Source: CAYYYP01 sp964475985 (GTDB lineage Bacteria; Bdellovibrionota; UBA1018; CAYHWW01). Taken from it: DNA of 64,000 bases. The notes beneath the pieces are model-generated. The model had not been told where the DNA came from, did no database searches, and was given only the letters and a program-made list of their open reading frames with translations. Location of the stretch: assembly GCA_964475985.1 (NCBI GenBank), contig CAYYYP010000006.1, forward strand, positions 44,695 through 108,694, written 5' to 3'. Shown here in pieces: positions 35,454 to 43,781 of the stretch (positions within the stretch are counted from its first letter, which is position 1; each line of letters begins with the position of its first letter). A program made the position numbers and the translations under genes.

Positions 35454-36456
35454 AGTTTGTGCCGGCGTTGTAACCTTTAATCGATCGTCGCTCTTAAGTG
35501 AGTGCGTCCGAGGTCTCCTAAGCCAAACTAAGCCTGTTGAACAAATATTTATAATTGATAACGCAAGCTCTGATGAGTCGCCTAAAATTATTGAGAGTTT
35601 GCAAAGTTTACATCCCGGCAGAATTACCGCGATTAGGCATGCGGAAAACACCGGTAGTGCGGGCGGTTTTTGCGCGGCCGCAAAGGCTGGTTTTAACTAT
35701 GGGGCGGATTGGGTCTGGTTGCTCGATGATGACGTAGCGCTTATGGATAATACATTGGAAGCGCTTTTGGAGTCTTCTGCGGCAAAGGATGTAATGACGG
35801 GCGCACTTGGGAGTTTTGTCCGAGATGAACGGGGGGGCAGATTTTTAAATAACATTCAATGCCTGGTAGATCGGAAGAATTTTAATTTCATTCCGGTACC
35901 TGCGGTTCCCGGCGATGCAGCCATTTCGGTGGACACCAATTCCTTTGATTCCGTGCTGGTGCAACGTAGGGCGCTGATGAGCTGCGGATTTCCTAATGAA
36001 GATTATTTTCTCTGGTTTGATGACATAGAATTTTTTCTCCGCATTTCTCGGCAATTTAAAATTTGGCTTATTCCGCAAAGCCAGGTGACTCACGGTTCAG
36101 AAGCCCAAAGTACCGAGAAAAAAATTCCATTCTTCAGAAATCCAACGGAGGTTTACGAGTGGCCTCACATTTGGAAAATGTATTATCGTTTGCGAAACTA
36201 TTATGATGTCGCCCGGCGAAATTCTGCGGTTTGGCCCTTTCATAAGTTGTTTTTCAAAAGTTTTTTAAAGCAGTTAATTCTGATTTTTCTGCTTCGTCAG
36301 GATCACAAATGGCAAAGGCTAAGGCTTTTATTCCGAGCGGGCGTCGATGGTTATTGCGGCTGGCTCGGTAAGTCCGTATCACTCACGCCACCCTTTAGTT
36401 TTCGCCGCAGCACGGGTCTCGTTAAAAATCGTGAAGGTGCTACGGATGCCCATTGA
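35446..36456 (+). CDS. Family 2 glycosyltransferase (rhamnosyl/galactofuranosyl-transferase-like)
   Basis: A 336-residue GT-A enzyme. VVTFNRSSLLSECVRGLL at the start, IDNASSDES, WVWLLDDDVAL (DxD metal site) and WFDDIEFFLR (catalytic region) are typical of GT2 enzymes resembling GlfT2 and rhamnosyltransferases. It probably transfers a sugar to a lipid-linked glycan in the cytoplasm. It overlaps the flippase gene at its 5' end. The last 106 bases overlap the 3' end of mnmC on the other strand, an unusually long convergent overlap. Confidence 0.9.
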   Translation: MVKVCAGVVTFNRSSLLSECVRGLLSQTKPVEQIFIIDNASSDESPKIIESLQSLHPGRITAIRHAENTGSAGGFCAAAKAGFNYGADWVWLLDDDVALMDNTLEALLESSAAKDVMTGALGSFVRDERGGRFLNNIQCLVDRKNFNFIPVPAVPGDAAISVDTNSFDSVLVQRRALMSCGFPNEDYFLWFDDIEFFLRISRQFKIWLIPQSQVTHGSEAQSTEKKIPFFRNPTEVYEWPHIWKMYYRLRNYYDVARRNSAVWPFHKLFFKSFLKQLILIFLLRQDHKWQRLRLLFRAGVDGYCGWLGKSVSLTPPFSFRRSTGLVKNREGATDAH

Positions 36457-38615
36457 GCTTGGGTTAGAAAACTAGGTTTACCGAGCACTAAATCCAAAAG
36501 TGCTTTTGCAAACAGGGAGGAATACAGTGCGCCGCGGGAACCAAGTGCCGTAAACAGGTATTGACCCGCTTCATATTGCGCAGCCGGATAGTGCGACCAG
36601 GGGCGTCCTAAATCTAAATCCGAATATTCTGTTTTGAAAAACTTAGTTTTTGGAACACCGCCGATAACGGGACGCACATCGGGACTCATGAGGCGAAATC
36701 CAACCTGTCCTTCTGCACTTAATTTTTCATATTGAAAGGAGCCTGCAAGCGCCGGCGAAATTCTAGCCAAGCTTTCCATCATTTGCTCGTGATCGGCGTT
36801 ACGTATTCCGGTAAAAGAATCATCGTTCTGAAAGGTTGAACCTAAAACGTGGGCGCCATCTCTGCCAGGAGTGAGGTAACCATCAAAAATTACCGGAGTG
36901 GCAAGATTTTTAGAAACCGCATTTTCTTTTAAGAACGAAACTTGCCCACGGACGGTACGCAGGGGCATCCAAGAAAAATCAAAACCTACGTTATCCCGAA
37001 AGAAAGCTGCACCACCGCAGAAAAAAGTAAGATCATAATCTTCAGTCCTCTCAGGGATAAATCTCTCACCAAAATGAAACTGTAAAAAACTATCGGCGTC
37101 CCTACCTTGCGACAATAGCCATGCTCTAGCGTCCCGAAGCCTAGCTTCGCAGAGCTCTAGGCCAGAAAAACTAGGAATCCAAGGCAAGTGCAGCGCTTGG
37201 CACTCAAGGGTAACGTTTGCTTTAATGGAAGCGGCTTCCTTCGTAAGCCACTCCGCCCGGGACCCTCGCAACAAATCTTGATTTATGGCCGATTCAAACC
37301 GGGCTGTTTCATCTTCATCGTGCGCACAAAGCAAAGCTCCCTTGACGTGCGTATCAAGTTTCAATTCCCTAAGTTCCTCGATGAAAGTCATGGTGCCCAT
37401 CAGCGTAAGATCACCTAGTGGGTCGCGCAGCGCAGTGATGAGGGGGCTAGTAAGGATTTGCCTTTGCCCAGAAGTTCCCTGGGCGGGTGTTGTATGTTTA
37501 TCAAACAGATGAACTTCAAAACCAGCTTTTACTAAAGCTCTCGTCATTGCTGTGCCGGCAAAGCCTGCGCCAACCACTGCGGCTTTGGGGGCTCCAGCCG
37601 TGCGATTTAATCTTGCTGGCCTTTGCGGTAAAAAATCCCAAGGTGCCGTAGAAAGTTTTTTTAAAGGCTGGGCAGGTAGCGCATCCTCGGTTTCCGCGAC
37701 GTTGCCCTTGCCTTCATAAACGGCCTTTACCATTTGTCGTTTCCGACCATGGCCCTTAATTCGCTCAACTTTGTAACCTACTTCTTCAAGCGCCCGTCTT
37801 ACCCAACCGGCAGCCGTGAAAGTGGTGAGGCTGGGAGTTAGGCCAAGCGTAGATAAAACTTTCGCTGACCGGCTAGAAAGTTTTGCCATCATGGAAAAAA
37901 CATCTTTGGTCCATAGGTCCAAGTGTTTCCGTGGCGCAAAACCGTCAAGGTACCACGCTTCAACGCCCCACTGAGTGCAAGCACCGGGACTAAACTTAAC
38001 CCATTGTGGAAGAGCCTCCGCCGCGTCGCCTAACACTAGGGTTAGTTCAATTTTTTCCTCTGGCCACGCTAGCCTTAAAGAACCTTGAAAAAAGTCTTCC
38101 GGATACTTTTCTAAAAATCGATCAACAATTTTTTTGAGCGGTTCAGGGGCAGCGTTCTCGGCTTGAAGATAACCTAAAAAACGTGACAAATCTGAGCGTC
38201 TTAAGGGGTAGCGCTCAAAGGCGAGATAAGAAAGGGGACGGATCTGGCCAGAGAATCCCGTCTCCTTTGCCGTTTGAATGGCATGCAACCTGGCTTGCCA
38301 GGTCAGTAGAAAATTTAGGCCGGTGCCAAAACCAATGTCTCCCACACAGAGGGGCGGTATGCCGTCTAAACCCAAGGAATGAGAATTCAGGTGGTCCGGC
38401 CACCGGAACTTCTGCGGCACTTCGTTAGTATTGATATAGACGTACTGGCTTTCGGCAATGCCTTCATCAACGCAAAAATAAATATCATCAAACGCCTTTG
38501 AAAAAGGCGTAGTACCGCGCCAGGAAAGTTCTGGGTAACCAAAATTTAAATGGTTACCCAGGGTCGTTTCCGTATTTTGCGTTAAAGCAGTTTCTAAATC
38601 TTCAGTCGTATTTAT
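36351..38615 (-). CDS. mnmC: Bifunctional tRNA mnm5s2U methyltransferase/oxidase MnmC, apparent ATA start
   Basis: Acts in the last steps of mnm5s2U34 formation in tRNA: an FAD oxidase removes the carboxymethyl group and a SAM methyltransferase adds the methyl. The methyltransferase part (residues about 30-270) includes ELSWRGTTPFSKAFDDIYF and DIGFGTGLNFLLTWQ; the FAD part begins at AAVVGAGFAGTA (about residue 346). The family N-terminus is encoded upstream of the first GTG (38420), so the gene must start earlier, yet the frame back to the preceding TGA has no ATG, GTG or TTG. ATA at 38615-38613 lies five bases after GGAG and overlaps the upstream TAA as ATAA. An AUA start is inferred. Confidence 0.85.
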   Translation of the reverse strand: MNTTEDLETALTQNTETTLGNHLNFGYPELSWRGTTPFSKAFDDIYFCVDEGIAESQYVYINTNEVPQKFRWPDHLNSHSLGLDGIPPLCVGDIGFGTGLNFLLTWQARLHAIQTAKETGFSGQIRPLSYLAFERYPLRRSDLSRFLGYLQAENAAPEPLKKIVDRFLEKYPEDFFQGSLRLAWPEEKIELTLVLGDAAEALPQWVKFSPGACTQWGVEAWYLDGFAPRKHLDLWTKDVFSMMAKLSSRSAKVLSTLGLTPSLTTFTAAGWVRRALEEVGYKVERIKGHGRKRQMVKAVYEGKGNVAETEDALPAQPLKKLSTAPWDFLPQRPARLNRTAGAPKAAVVGAGFAGTAMTRALVKAGFEVHLFDKHTTPAQGTSGQRQILTSPLITALRDPLGDLTLMGTMTFIEELRELKLDTHVKGALLCAHDEDETARFESAINQDLLRGSRAEWLTKEAASIKANVTLECQALHLPWIPSFSGLELCEARLRDARAWLLSQGRDADSFLQFHFGERFIPERTEDYDLTFFCGGAAFFRDNVGFDFSWMPLRTVRGQVSFLKENAVSKNLATPVIFDGYLTPGRDGAHVLGSTFQNDDSFTGIRNADHEQMMESLARISPALAGSFQYEKLSAEGQVGFRLMSPDVRPVIGGVPKTKFFKTEYSDLDLGRPWSHYPAAQYEAGQYLFTALGSRGALYSSLFAKALLDLVLGKPSFLTQAQWASVAPSRFLTRPVLRRKLKGGVSDTDLPSQPQ

Positions 38616-41032
38616 ATTTTCTCCTGGGGTCGTGCTGTGAGTGCTTCATCAAGCAACTCCTCGCAACCGCCAGGCGTGACCACAAGTTCTTTAAGAATGC
38701 GGTGGGCTGGCTTGCCGACTCCCAGGGCTAAATAGGCCAAAAAGTAACGAATGTCTAAGTGAATAGAGCGGACATGTTCATCGTGAAGATGATCGCTATA
38801 AAGAGTATCGTCACTTCCATCAAATAGAAGTCCCGTAAGTGCCCCGTTCTCATCGAGGGTAGCGGACCCTGAATTTCCTCCGGTGGTATCCACGCTCGAT
38901 AAGAAATTTACGGGTAGGCTTCCGTAGGCTTCATCGCCTAATACTGGGAACACTCCTTCCCATGTCGTGCGTAAACGATAAATGATTTCGCGGACGGCTT
39001 GCGGAATGCGAAAGGTTGGGTCTTCATGCTCCCATCTTTCCATTTTATGAACAATCATTTCAAAGTTCGTCTGCGGAGGTAAATGACGCTTTCTTCGCTC
39101 ACTATAGTAGCCGGCCACAACCCCGATTGTTCCCCGCAAGGTAGAGTTTGCATCGGGCGCCAATAATTTCCCCTGGGCGGCGAGATATTCTTCCATCATT
39201 GCTATGTAGCGCCGTTCAATGGGCGTAATTTCGCCTGAAACCTCGTGGGCAAAACGCTCATTGTCATGAACGGCCGGAAGGGCAAAATCTCGGTACCAAA
39301 TCAGCAACGGATCTGAAGTTCTTCGGAGTTCCTCAGGCGTAGCACTTCGGAATAGAGCTAACCTCTTTTCCACATCCTCAAGCTCCGTTTCTTCAAAAAG
39401 CGCCTCAACGCGATCCCTTTGGGTTTCAAGCTTTTCGTTTAAGAAAGGATGAAGGTAACTGGGAACGTCCGCTAAACTTGCGTGACTTCCGGCCGGCGTC
39501 GAACCACTTGTCACTTTTTCGGTGACGGCATCTTTAGCTTCCTTGACGGCGGCATTTACGCTCACGACAAAAGCTTCAATATTGACGGCCCTTGAATAAC
39601 CCGATTGTTTCTGCCGTTCATTGCCTTCGATAATGGCCCAAAGCCTCTCTTGAAAACCAGGGTTCCGTTCCGCATCGGGTTTTTGTCGCTCCTCGGCCAT
39701 CCTGAGGATATTGTGAGCGGAGTCCGTAAGTGCACTAAACCGCAGCATGCGGCTAAGCGTGACGATGTTTCCCTGGCGAGCTCGCGTGCGTTCTCGGAAT
39801 TCCCGGATCTCATCAATGGGCGTTAAGCCTTGAGCGTTTTTGTACCGGGCAGCCCTCGCTGGGTCGGCATTTACCCACGCCAATATTTCAGTTTCAAGGG
39901 TTTTCCTTAAGGTCACGTAATCTAATTCCTTAAGGCTCTTTAAAGCCTCATCGTTTTTTTTGAGCCCATTAGATGCGCTGAAAATCATGGATTCTGTTTG
40001 AATGTGAAGGTCATGACTTTTGCGCCCAAGGGCTTTGAGGCTGTCGATGAGGGTTTGTAAAAAGTGAATGGTTGCGGGCATTGTGGTGTTCATTTGGGTT
40101 TCAACTTCCGATGCGGTGGAAGCCCTCGTGGTTTGGCCGGGGTAACCAAAAACCAAACTTAAACTTCCTGGCCTTACGCCAGCTTTTGAAACCTTAAGAA
40201 ATTTTTCCGGCGAATAAGGCACATTGTTTTCCGCGTATCCCTGAGAGGCGCCATCCGGGCCCACGTAGGCTCGAATCAGCGAGAAATCCCCGGTTCCCCG
40301 TGGCCAGTGCCAGTTGTCTCGGTCGCCCCCAAAGTAGCCAACGGTTCCGGGAGGTGCAAATACTAGTCGCACATCCCGCAGTTCAAGTTTTTCGATGAGA
40401 AAATATTTAGCATTTCTAAAAAAGGGTTTTACTTCAACCCGGTGAGCCGGTCTGCCGTCTTCCCGCTCCGCGACCATTCTTTTGATCCGGGATTCAATAG
40501 TACGTGATCGTTCCTCAAAGTCCGTAATTTCTTCGATTCCCGCAAGGATTTGGTCCGTGACTTCTTCAATCTTGGTCGTGATAAAAACTTTCTGTGCTGG
40601 CCCCACGGATCGTTCTTCGTTTTGTGAATGGGCAATGAAGCCGTCCCTAAAGTAATCAACCTGGTGAGTCGTTTCCTTTCCATGGATTGCTTTGAGGCGC
40701 TTGTTCTCTTCGCTTGAAAGGTAGGACAACATTGCTTGCACACAATGGTGATTGGTAATGATGAGCCCGCTTGCGCTGATAAACGAGCCTGAGCAGCCGC
40801 CCAAACTTACAATGGCCTGAAGGAGCCCTTCATCCATATGGGAAATTTCCCGGACGTTGATATTGAGGCCAAGGCTTCGGAGCAAGGCTTCCTGCTGGGC
40901 CAGCTGGCCTGGCATCCACATTCCGGCGGTATCCGGAACCACGGGATTGGCAAAACATAATGTATTTATAGATATCGACAAAGCCACGGCTGACGCAAAA
41001 ATGCGCGCAGCATTCTTTATAAAATAAGACAC
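38612..41032 (-). CDS. S46-family dipeptidyl-peptidase (DPP7-like)
   Basis: An 806-residue periplasmic serine peptidase that removes dipeptides from peptide N-termini. It has a signal peptide (cleavage near CFA-NP), the catalytic TNHHC (H95/H96), the S46 motif FGGDRDNWHWPRGTGDFS and GGNSGSA with nucleophile S721. After the nucleophile comes LLFDGSDD; Gly in this FDG position corresponds, in the characterised enzymes, to the DPP7 type (hydrophobic P1) rather than DPP11 (acidic P1), where Arg is found, an inference from alignment by eye. The full length is normal. It is followed by mnmC with a four-base overlap (ATAA). Confidence 0.92.
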   Translation of the reverse strand: MSYFIKNAARIFASAVALSISINTLCFANPVVPDTAGMWMPGQLAQQEALLRSLGLNINVREISHMDEGLLQAIVSLGGCSGSFISASGLIITNHHCVQAMLSYLSSEENKRLKAIHGKETTHQVDYFRDGFIAHSQNEERSVGPAQKVFITTKIEEVTDQILAGIEEITDFEERSRTIESRIKRMVAEREDGRPAHRVEVKPFFRNAKYFLIEKLELRDVRLVFAPPGTVGYFGGDRDNWHWPRGTGDFSLIRAYVGPDGASQGYAENNVPYSPEKFLKVSKAGVRPGSLSLVFGYPGQTTRASTASEVETQMNTTMPATIHFLQTLIDSLKALGRKSHDLHIQTESMIFSASNGLKKNDEALKSLKELDYVTLRKTLETEILAWVNADPARAARYKNAQGLTPIDEIREFRERTRARQGNIVTLSRMLRFSALTDSAHNILRMAEERQKPDAERNPGFQERLWAIIEGNERQKQSGYSRAVNIEAFVVSVNAAVKEAKDAVTEKVTSGSTPAGSHASLADVPSYLHPFLNEKLETQRDRVEALFEETELEDVEKRLALFRSATPEELRRTSDPLLIWYRDFALPAVHDNERFAHEVSGEITPIERRYIAMMEEYLAAQGKLLAPDANSTLRGTIGVVAGYYSERRKRHLPPQTNFEMIVHKMERWEHEDPTFRIPQAVREIIYRLRTTWEGVFPVLGDEAYGSLPVNFLSSVDTTGGNSGSATLDENGALTGLLFDGSDDTLYSDHLHDEHVRSIHLDIRYFLAYLALGVGKPAHRILKELVVTPGGCEELLDEALTARPQEKI

Positions 41033-41171
41033 TTAGAACTCCCCCTGAAGATAAACGGAAAAACTTACCCCACCCGAAAATCATGCAGGCCCGGGGCGGT
41101 TGTCAAGCCCTCAAGAATTTTCGGATTTTGACGATGAGGCTATAGAAGCCAATTGCAGAGGAGCTCTTCAA

Positions 41172-41768
41172 ATGAAGACTAGTGGTCAGAAAAATAAAAA
41201 CTTACGTTTAAGACAGGGCCTATTGATCGATGATGAACCAGATATCTGCGAAATCCTCCAAATGAACTTGGATGATTTAGGGGTGGAGTGGACTACGGCC
41301 GCAAACGGTGCGGAAGCTTTGGCTCTGGTGCGTGCACGCAAAACTTCAAATCCATTTGATGTGATTCTTTCGGACTTCAGCATGCCGAAACTCAATGGTT
41401 TGGAATTTTTGAAATCCCTTCGGGAAATGGGAAACCAGACTCCGGTAATTTGGATGACGGCTTACCATACGACAGAACTTTTTCGGGAAGCATGGCGTTA
41501 CGGAGTGTTTGAAGTTCTTGAAAAACCTATGAACTTGGAACAACTCCATGAAGTTCTAATTACGGCGCTTCAGCTAAAAAATGGCGCTGACCCTTTACCG
41601 CGCCCGGCCGCAGCAGCGCTTGCGCGCATTGAAGTTAAAATTGATTTGGAACTTTTTACCCAATTCCAGGACCAATGCGTAGCCCGTGGAACGAGCGCTT
41701 CCACTTGCGTAACGGAATTCATAGTCAACCAACTGAAAAATGAGTCGTCAAAAAAGAAAGTAGCTTAG
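41172..41768 (+). CDS. Response regulator receiver protein with a ribbon-helix-helix-like C-terminus
   Basis: A 198-residue protein. A REC domain (about residues 15-140) has IDDEPD, the phosphoacceptor Asp in ILSDFSMPKLNG, a switch Thr in WMTAY and the Lys in LEKPM. The last 45 residues (IEVKIDLELFTQFQDQCVA, then RGTSASTCVTEFIVNQL) resemble the beta-helix-helix pattern of small RHH DNA-binding proteins such as Arc or MetJ, an uncommon output domain. ATG 41172 follows GAGGAG; the TTG at 41100 is less likely. It is six bases upstream of the CheB-like gene, probably in one operon. Confidence 0.82.
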   Translation: MKTSGQKNKNLRLRQGLLIDDEPDICEILQMNLDDLGVEWTTAANGAEALALVRARKTSNPFDVILSDFSMPKLNGLEFLKSLREMGNQTPVIWMTAYHTTELFREAWRYGVFEVLEKPMNLEQLHEVLITALQLKNGADPLPRPAAAALARIEVKIDLELFTQFQDQCVARGTSASTCVTEFIVNQLKNESSKKKVA

Positions 41769-41774
41769 CCCCCT

Positions 41775-42773
41775 ATGGGAAAGACAAACGTTTCTCGGCT
41801 CACATCTAAGACAACGGGCACTACATGTTTAAGAGTAGTTTGTGTCCACGATAGTTCGGTGGTGCATGCTCACCTTGATCAAGTCCTCACTAAAGAACAA
41901 GGTTTTCAGATCGTGTTTCATGCAAAGAATACAAATGAAGCAGAGGCTTATTTGCGTACGTTCACGGCCGATCTCATGACCCTTGATTCTCAGCTGGTAA
42001 AGGAAACGGCCGTTGATTATTTGCAGAGGGCCTATACGGGCAATCATCCAGCGGTGATCATCGTTTCGCAATCTTTGGCGGGCGAGCAAGAACTTTTGGA
42101 GCGGGCATTAAATTTCGGCTCAAGCGCCGTGTTCAAAATTTCGAAGACAAAAAACATTCTCAATTCCGCGGTAGGCTTTCGGGAGCAGCTACGTCAAATC
42201 CACCTGGCTAAGAAAAATTCCCAGTCTCCCCAGGCGGGCATTGATGAAAAAATATTTGCGCAATTTGGCCTAAGCTTAACTCCCGAGGCAGGCGTGCACA
42301 TTATTGCGGTGGATGAAAGAAATCTCGATGTGATCCAGGATTACCTTATCAGTATTCGTGACTCAGGGATGCCGATGCTTTTCCTGTTTTCCGCTCGAAT
42401 GAAAGCAGATCCGAAATCCGTGTCAACGTTCACCGGCAAAATCCAGCAGGTTATGAAAAAGGAACCATGTCTTTTGAATATGGTGATGCCGAAAAATTCA
42501 AATCCTTCGGATATCTATTATGGATTTGATTCAGTCCTCGGAAACCATCTCAAATCGATTTTCCCAGGATTTTCGTTGGCCGTCCAGGTGCTCTCACCAG
42601 ATTCCTTTCCCGGGCTCCTAGGGCTTCAGAATCTTCCGGACATTGCCTTTTTCTACAGTGAGGAAGGTATTGGCGCAAAAACCAAGATGATCGTAGGGAA
42701 GGTAGTTCCGCTTTCAAGTATGCCTTTTTTAGCTATAAATTTTTTAAAGAAATCCCAATCACAAGCTGCTTAA
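41775..42773 (+). CDS. CheB-like protein with a degenerate methylesterase domain
   Basis: A 332-residue protein. Residues about 18-130 look like a receiver domain of the CheB type: ADLMTLDSQL matches the usual DLVTLDVEMP position, but the acidic pocket is changed (VCVHDSS in place of DDS), and KISKT carries the conserved Lys region. The C-terminal half starts VHIIAVDERNLDVIQDYLIS at the place of the CheB IGASTGG nucleophile loop and lacks its Ser. It thus looks like a paralogue that kept the fold and lost catalysis. Moderate confidence; a more distant relationship is possible. It follows the REC-RHH gene after six bases. Confidence 0.55.
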   Translation: MGKTNVSRLTSKTTGTTCLRVVCVHDSSVVHAHLDQVLTKEQGFQIVFHAKNTNEAEAYLRTFTADLMTLDSQLVKETAVDYLQRAYTGNHPAVIIVSQSLAGEQELLERALNFGSSAVFKISKTKNILNSAVGFREQLRQIHLAKKNSQSPQAGIDEKIFAQFGLSLTPEAGVHIIAVDERNLDVIQDYLISIRDSGMPMLFLFSARMKADPKSVSTFTGKIQQVMKKEPCLLNMVMPKNSNPSDIYYGFDSVLGNHLKSIFPGFSLAVQVLSPDSFPGLLGLQNLPDIAFFYSEEGIGAKTKMIVGKVVPLSSMPFLAINFLKKSQSQAA

Positions 42774-42774
42774 T

Positions 42775-42788
42775 CTAATCTCGATTAG
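42775..42788. repeat. CTAATCTCGATTAG palindrome between convergent stops
   Basis: CTAAT and ATTAG flank CTCG just after the CheB-like stop and over the stop of the gene on the other strand; four T follow on the plus strand (42789-42792). It may be a weak bidirectional terminator, but a 5-bp stem is marginal. Confidence 0.3.
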
Positions 42789-43711
42789 TTTTCTACCGTT
42801 CCGGTAATCGGTAGGCGCGACTGAGGATTCGTAGGTCCGTGTTGAAGCAAGGAGATTAACCTTTTTACTAACTGAGGCTCTGGACCGAGAATAGCTCCTC
42901 TAAACACGAAATGCGGTACCTCGCGCTCTGCGCTGGCATTCATTTTTTCCGGGGAGAAATGAACGCCCACGACGCTAAGGTCGGAAAGAATCTTTAAAAA
43001 TCTCTGATTTTCTTCTACGGATAAGTCCTCGTGGCTCAACTGATTTAGAAGCAGTAGATGGTCGCGGTGATCCGTTTGCAGCACGAGCCCGAGTTTAACA
43101 AAGCTTTTACATTGGAAATCAAAGAGAGCCTGACCACCTCGCTTTAAAAGTTCGTTGATGCGGCCTATGTAGCGGCCTTCTAGTTTCTGCCTGACTTGGG
43201 GCGGCAAGGTGGCCGCCCACGGGGTAGCAGACTCAAGTTTCACCTCAAAAAGCCTGGTTCTTCCGATGGGAAAGGGTGTGTGAAAGGCCAGCACCGGGGT
43301 TCCGTTGATACGTCCATTCCAGTATTTTTTTTGCCGCACGACCTGAATAATGCCGGGTTCGAAAATGGAGGTGTCGGAGATTCCCAAAGTTCGCGAAAGG
43401 TAAACCAGCATTTCATCAAGCGTTTGCCTTTGTTGCGCTTCAAGCTCCCGAAGGCCTCCTTCAAGGATGGCAAAGTCTAACTGTAGGTCCTCTAGAGTTT
43501 TTGCAATGCGACCGTCTTCGTCTCTCTGAAGTGAGTCCACTAAAGTTTCTAGACGCATCAGTGCTTCATTTCGGGTGAACGTCTTAATGGAAATGTCCTT
43601 TTCCGGCGTGAGCGGAAAAGACACGAGGAAAAACGCTCCGGCAATGAGCGAAGCGAGAATCAAAAAAGAGAAGCTTGAGATCAGGCCCCGAGATACACCC
43701 ATTTTTTCCAT
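42785..43711 (-). CDS. Membrane-anchored protein of unknown function
   Basis: A 308-residue protein with an N-terminal hydrophobic segment (residues about 8-32) that most likely anchors it in the inner membrane, a helical, partly coiled-coil region (about 45-110, including RLETLVDSLQRDEDGRIAKT), and a mixed domain with no recognised family. The layout (anchor, coiled coil, globular domain facing the periplasm) resembles extracellular sensor domains, but no signalling output is attached. It lies convergently to the CheB-like gene, 12 bases apart. Confidence 0.68.
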   Translation of the reverse strand: MEKMGVSRGLISSFSFLILASLIAGAFFLVSFPLTPEKDISIKTFTRNEALMRLETLVDSLQRDEDGRIAKTLEDLQLDFAILEGGLRELEAQQRQTLDEMLVYLSRTLGISDTSIFEPGIIQVVRQKKYWNGRINGTPVLAFHTPFPIGRTRLFEVKLESATPWAATLPPQVRQKLEGRYIGRINELLKRGGQALFDFQCKSFVKLGLVLQTDHRDHLLLLNQLSHEDLSVEENQRFLKILSDLSVVGVHFSPEKMNASAEREVPHFVFRGAILGPEPQLVKRLISLLQHGPTNPQSRLPITGTVEN

Positions 43712-43765
43712 ATAACGCGTGAGTTCTTATCAAAATCATATAAATAAAACAAGTTTATATTTCCG

Positions 43766-43777
43766 GTTCGTACGAAC
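43766..43777. repeat. Perfect 12-bp palindrome GTTCGTACGAAC
   Basis: The sequence lies between the 3' end of tatD (43782, minus) and the start of the unknown gene (43711, minus). It is close to an outer pair CAAGTT (43750-43755) and AACTTG (43775-43780). It could be an operator for the downstream gene or fold as a hairpin; there is no T-run on the minus strand that would make it a terminator. Confidence 0.3.
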
Positions 43778-43781
43778 TTGG

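Noticed and set aside
36351..38420. mnmC starting at GTG 38420
   Set aside because: The 65 codons upstream encode the conserved methyltransferase N-terminus, so the first GTG is internal.
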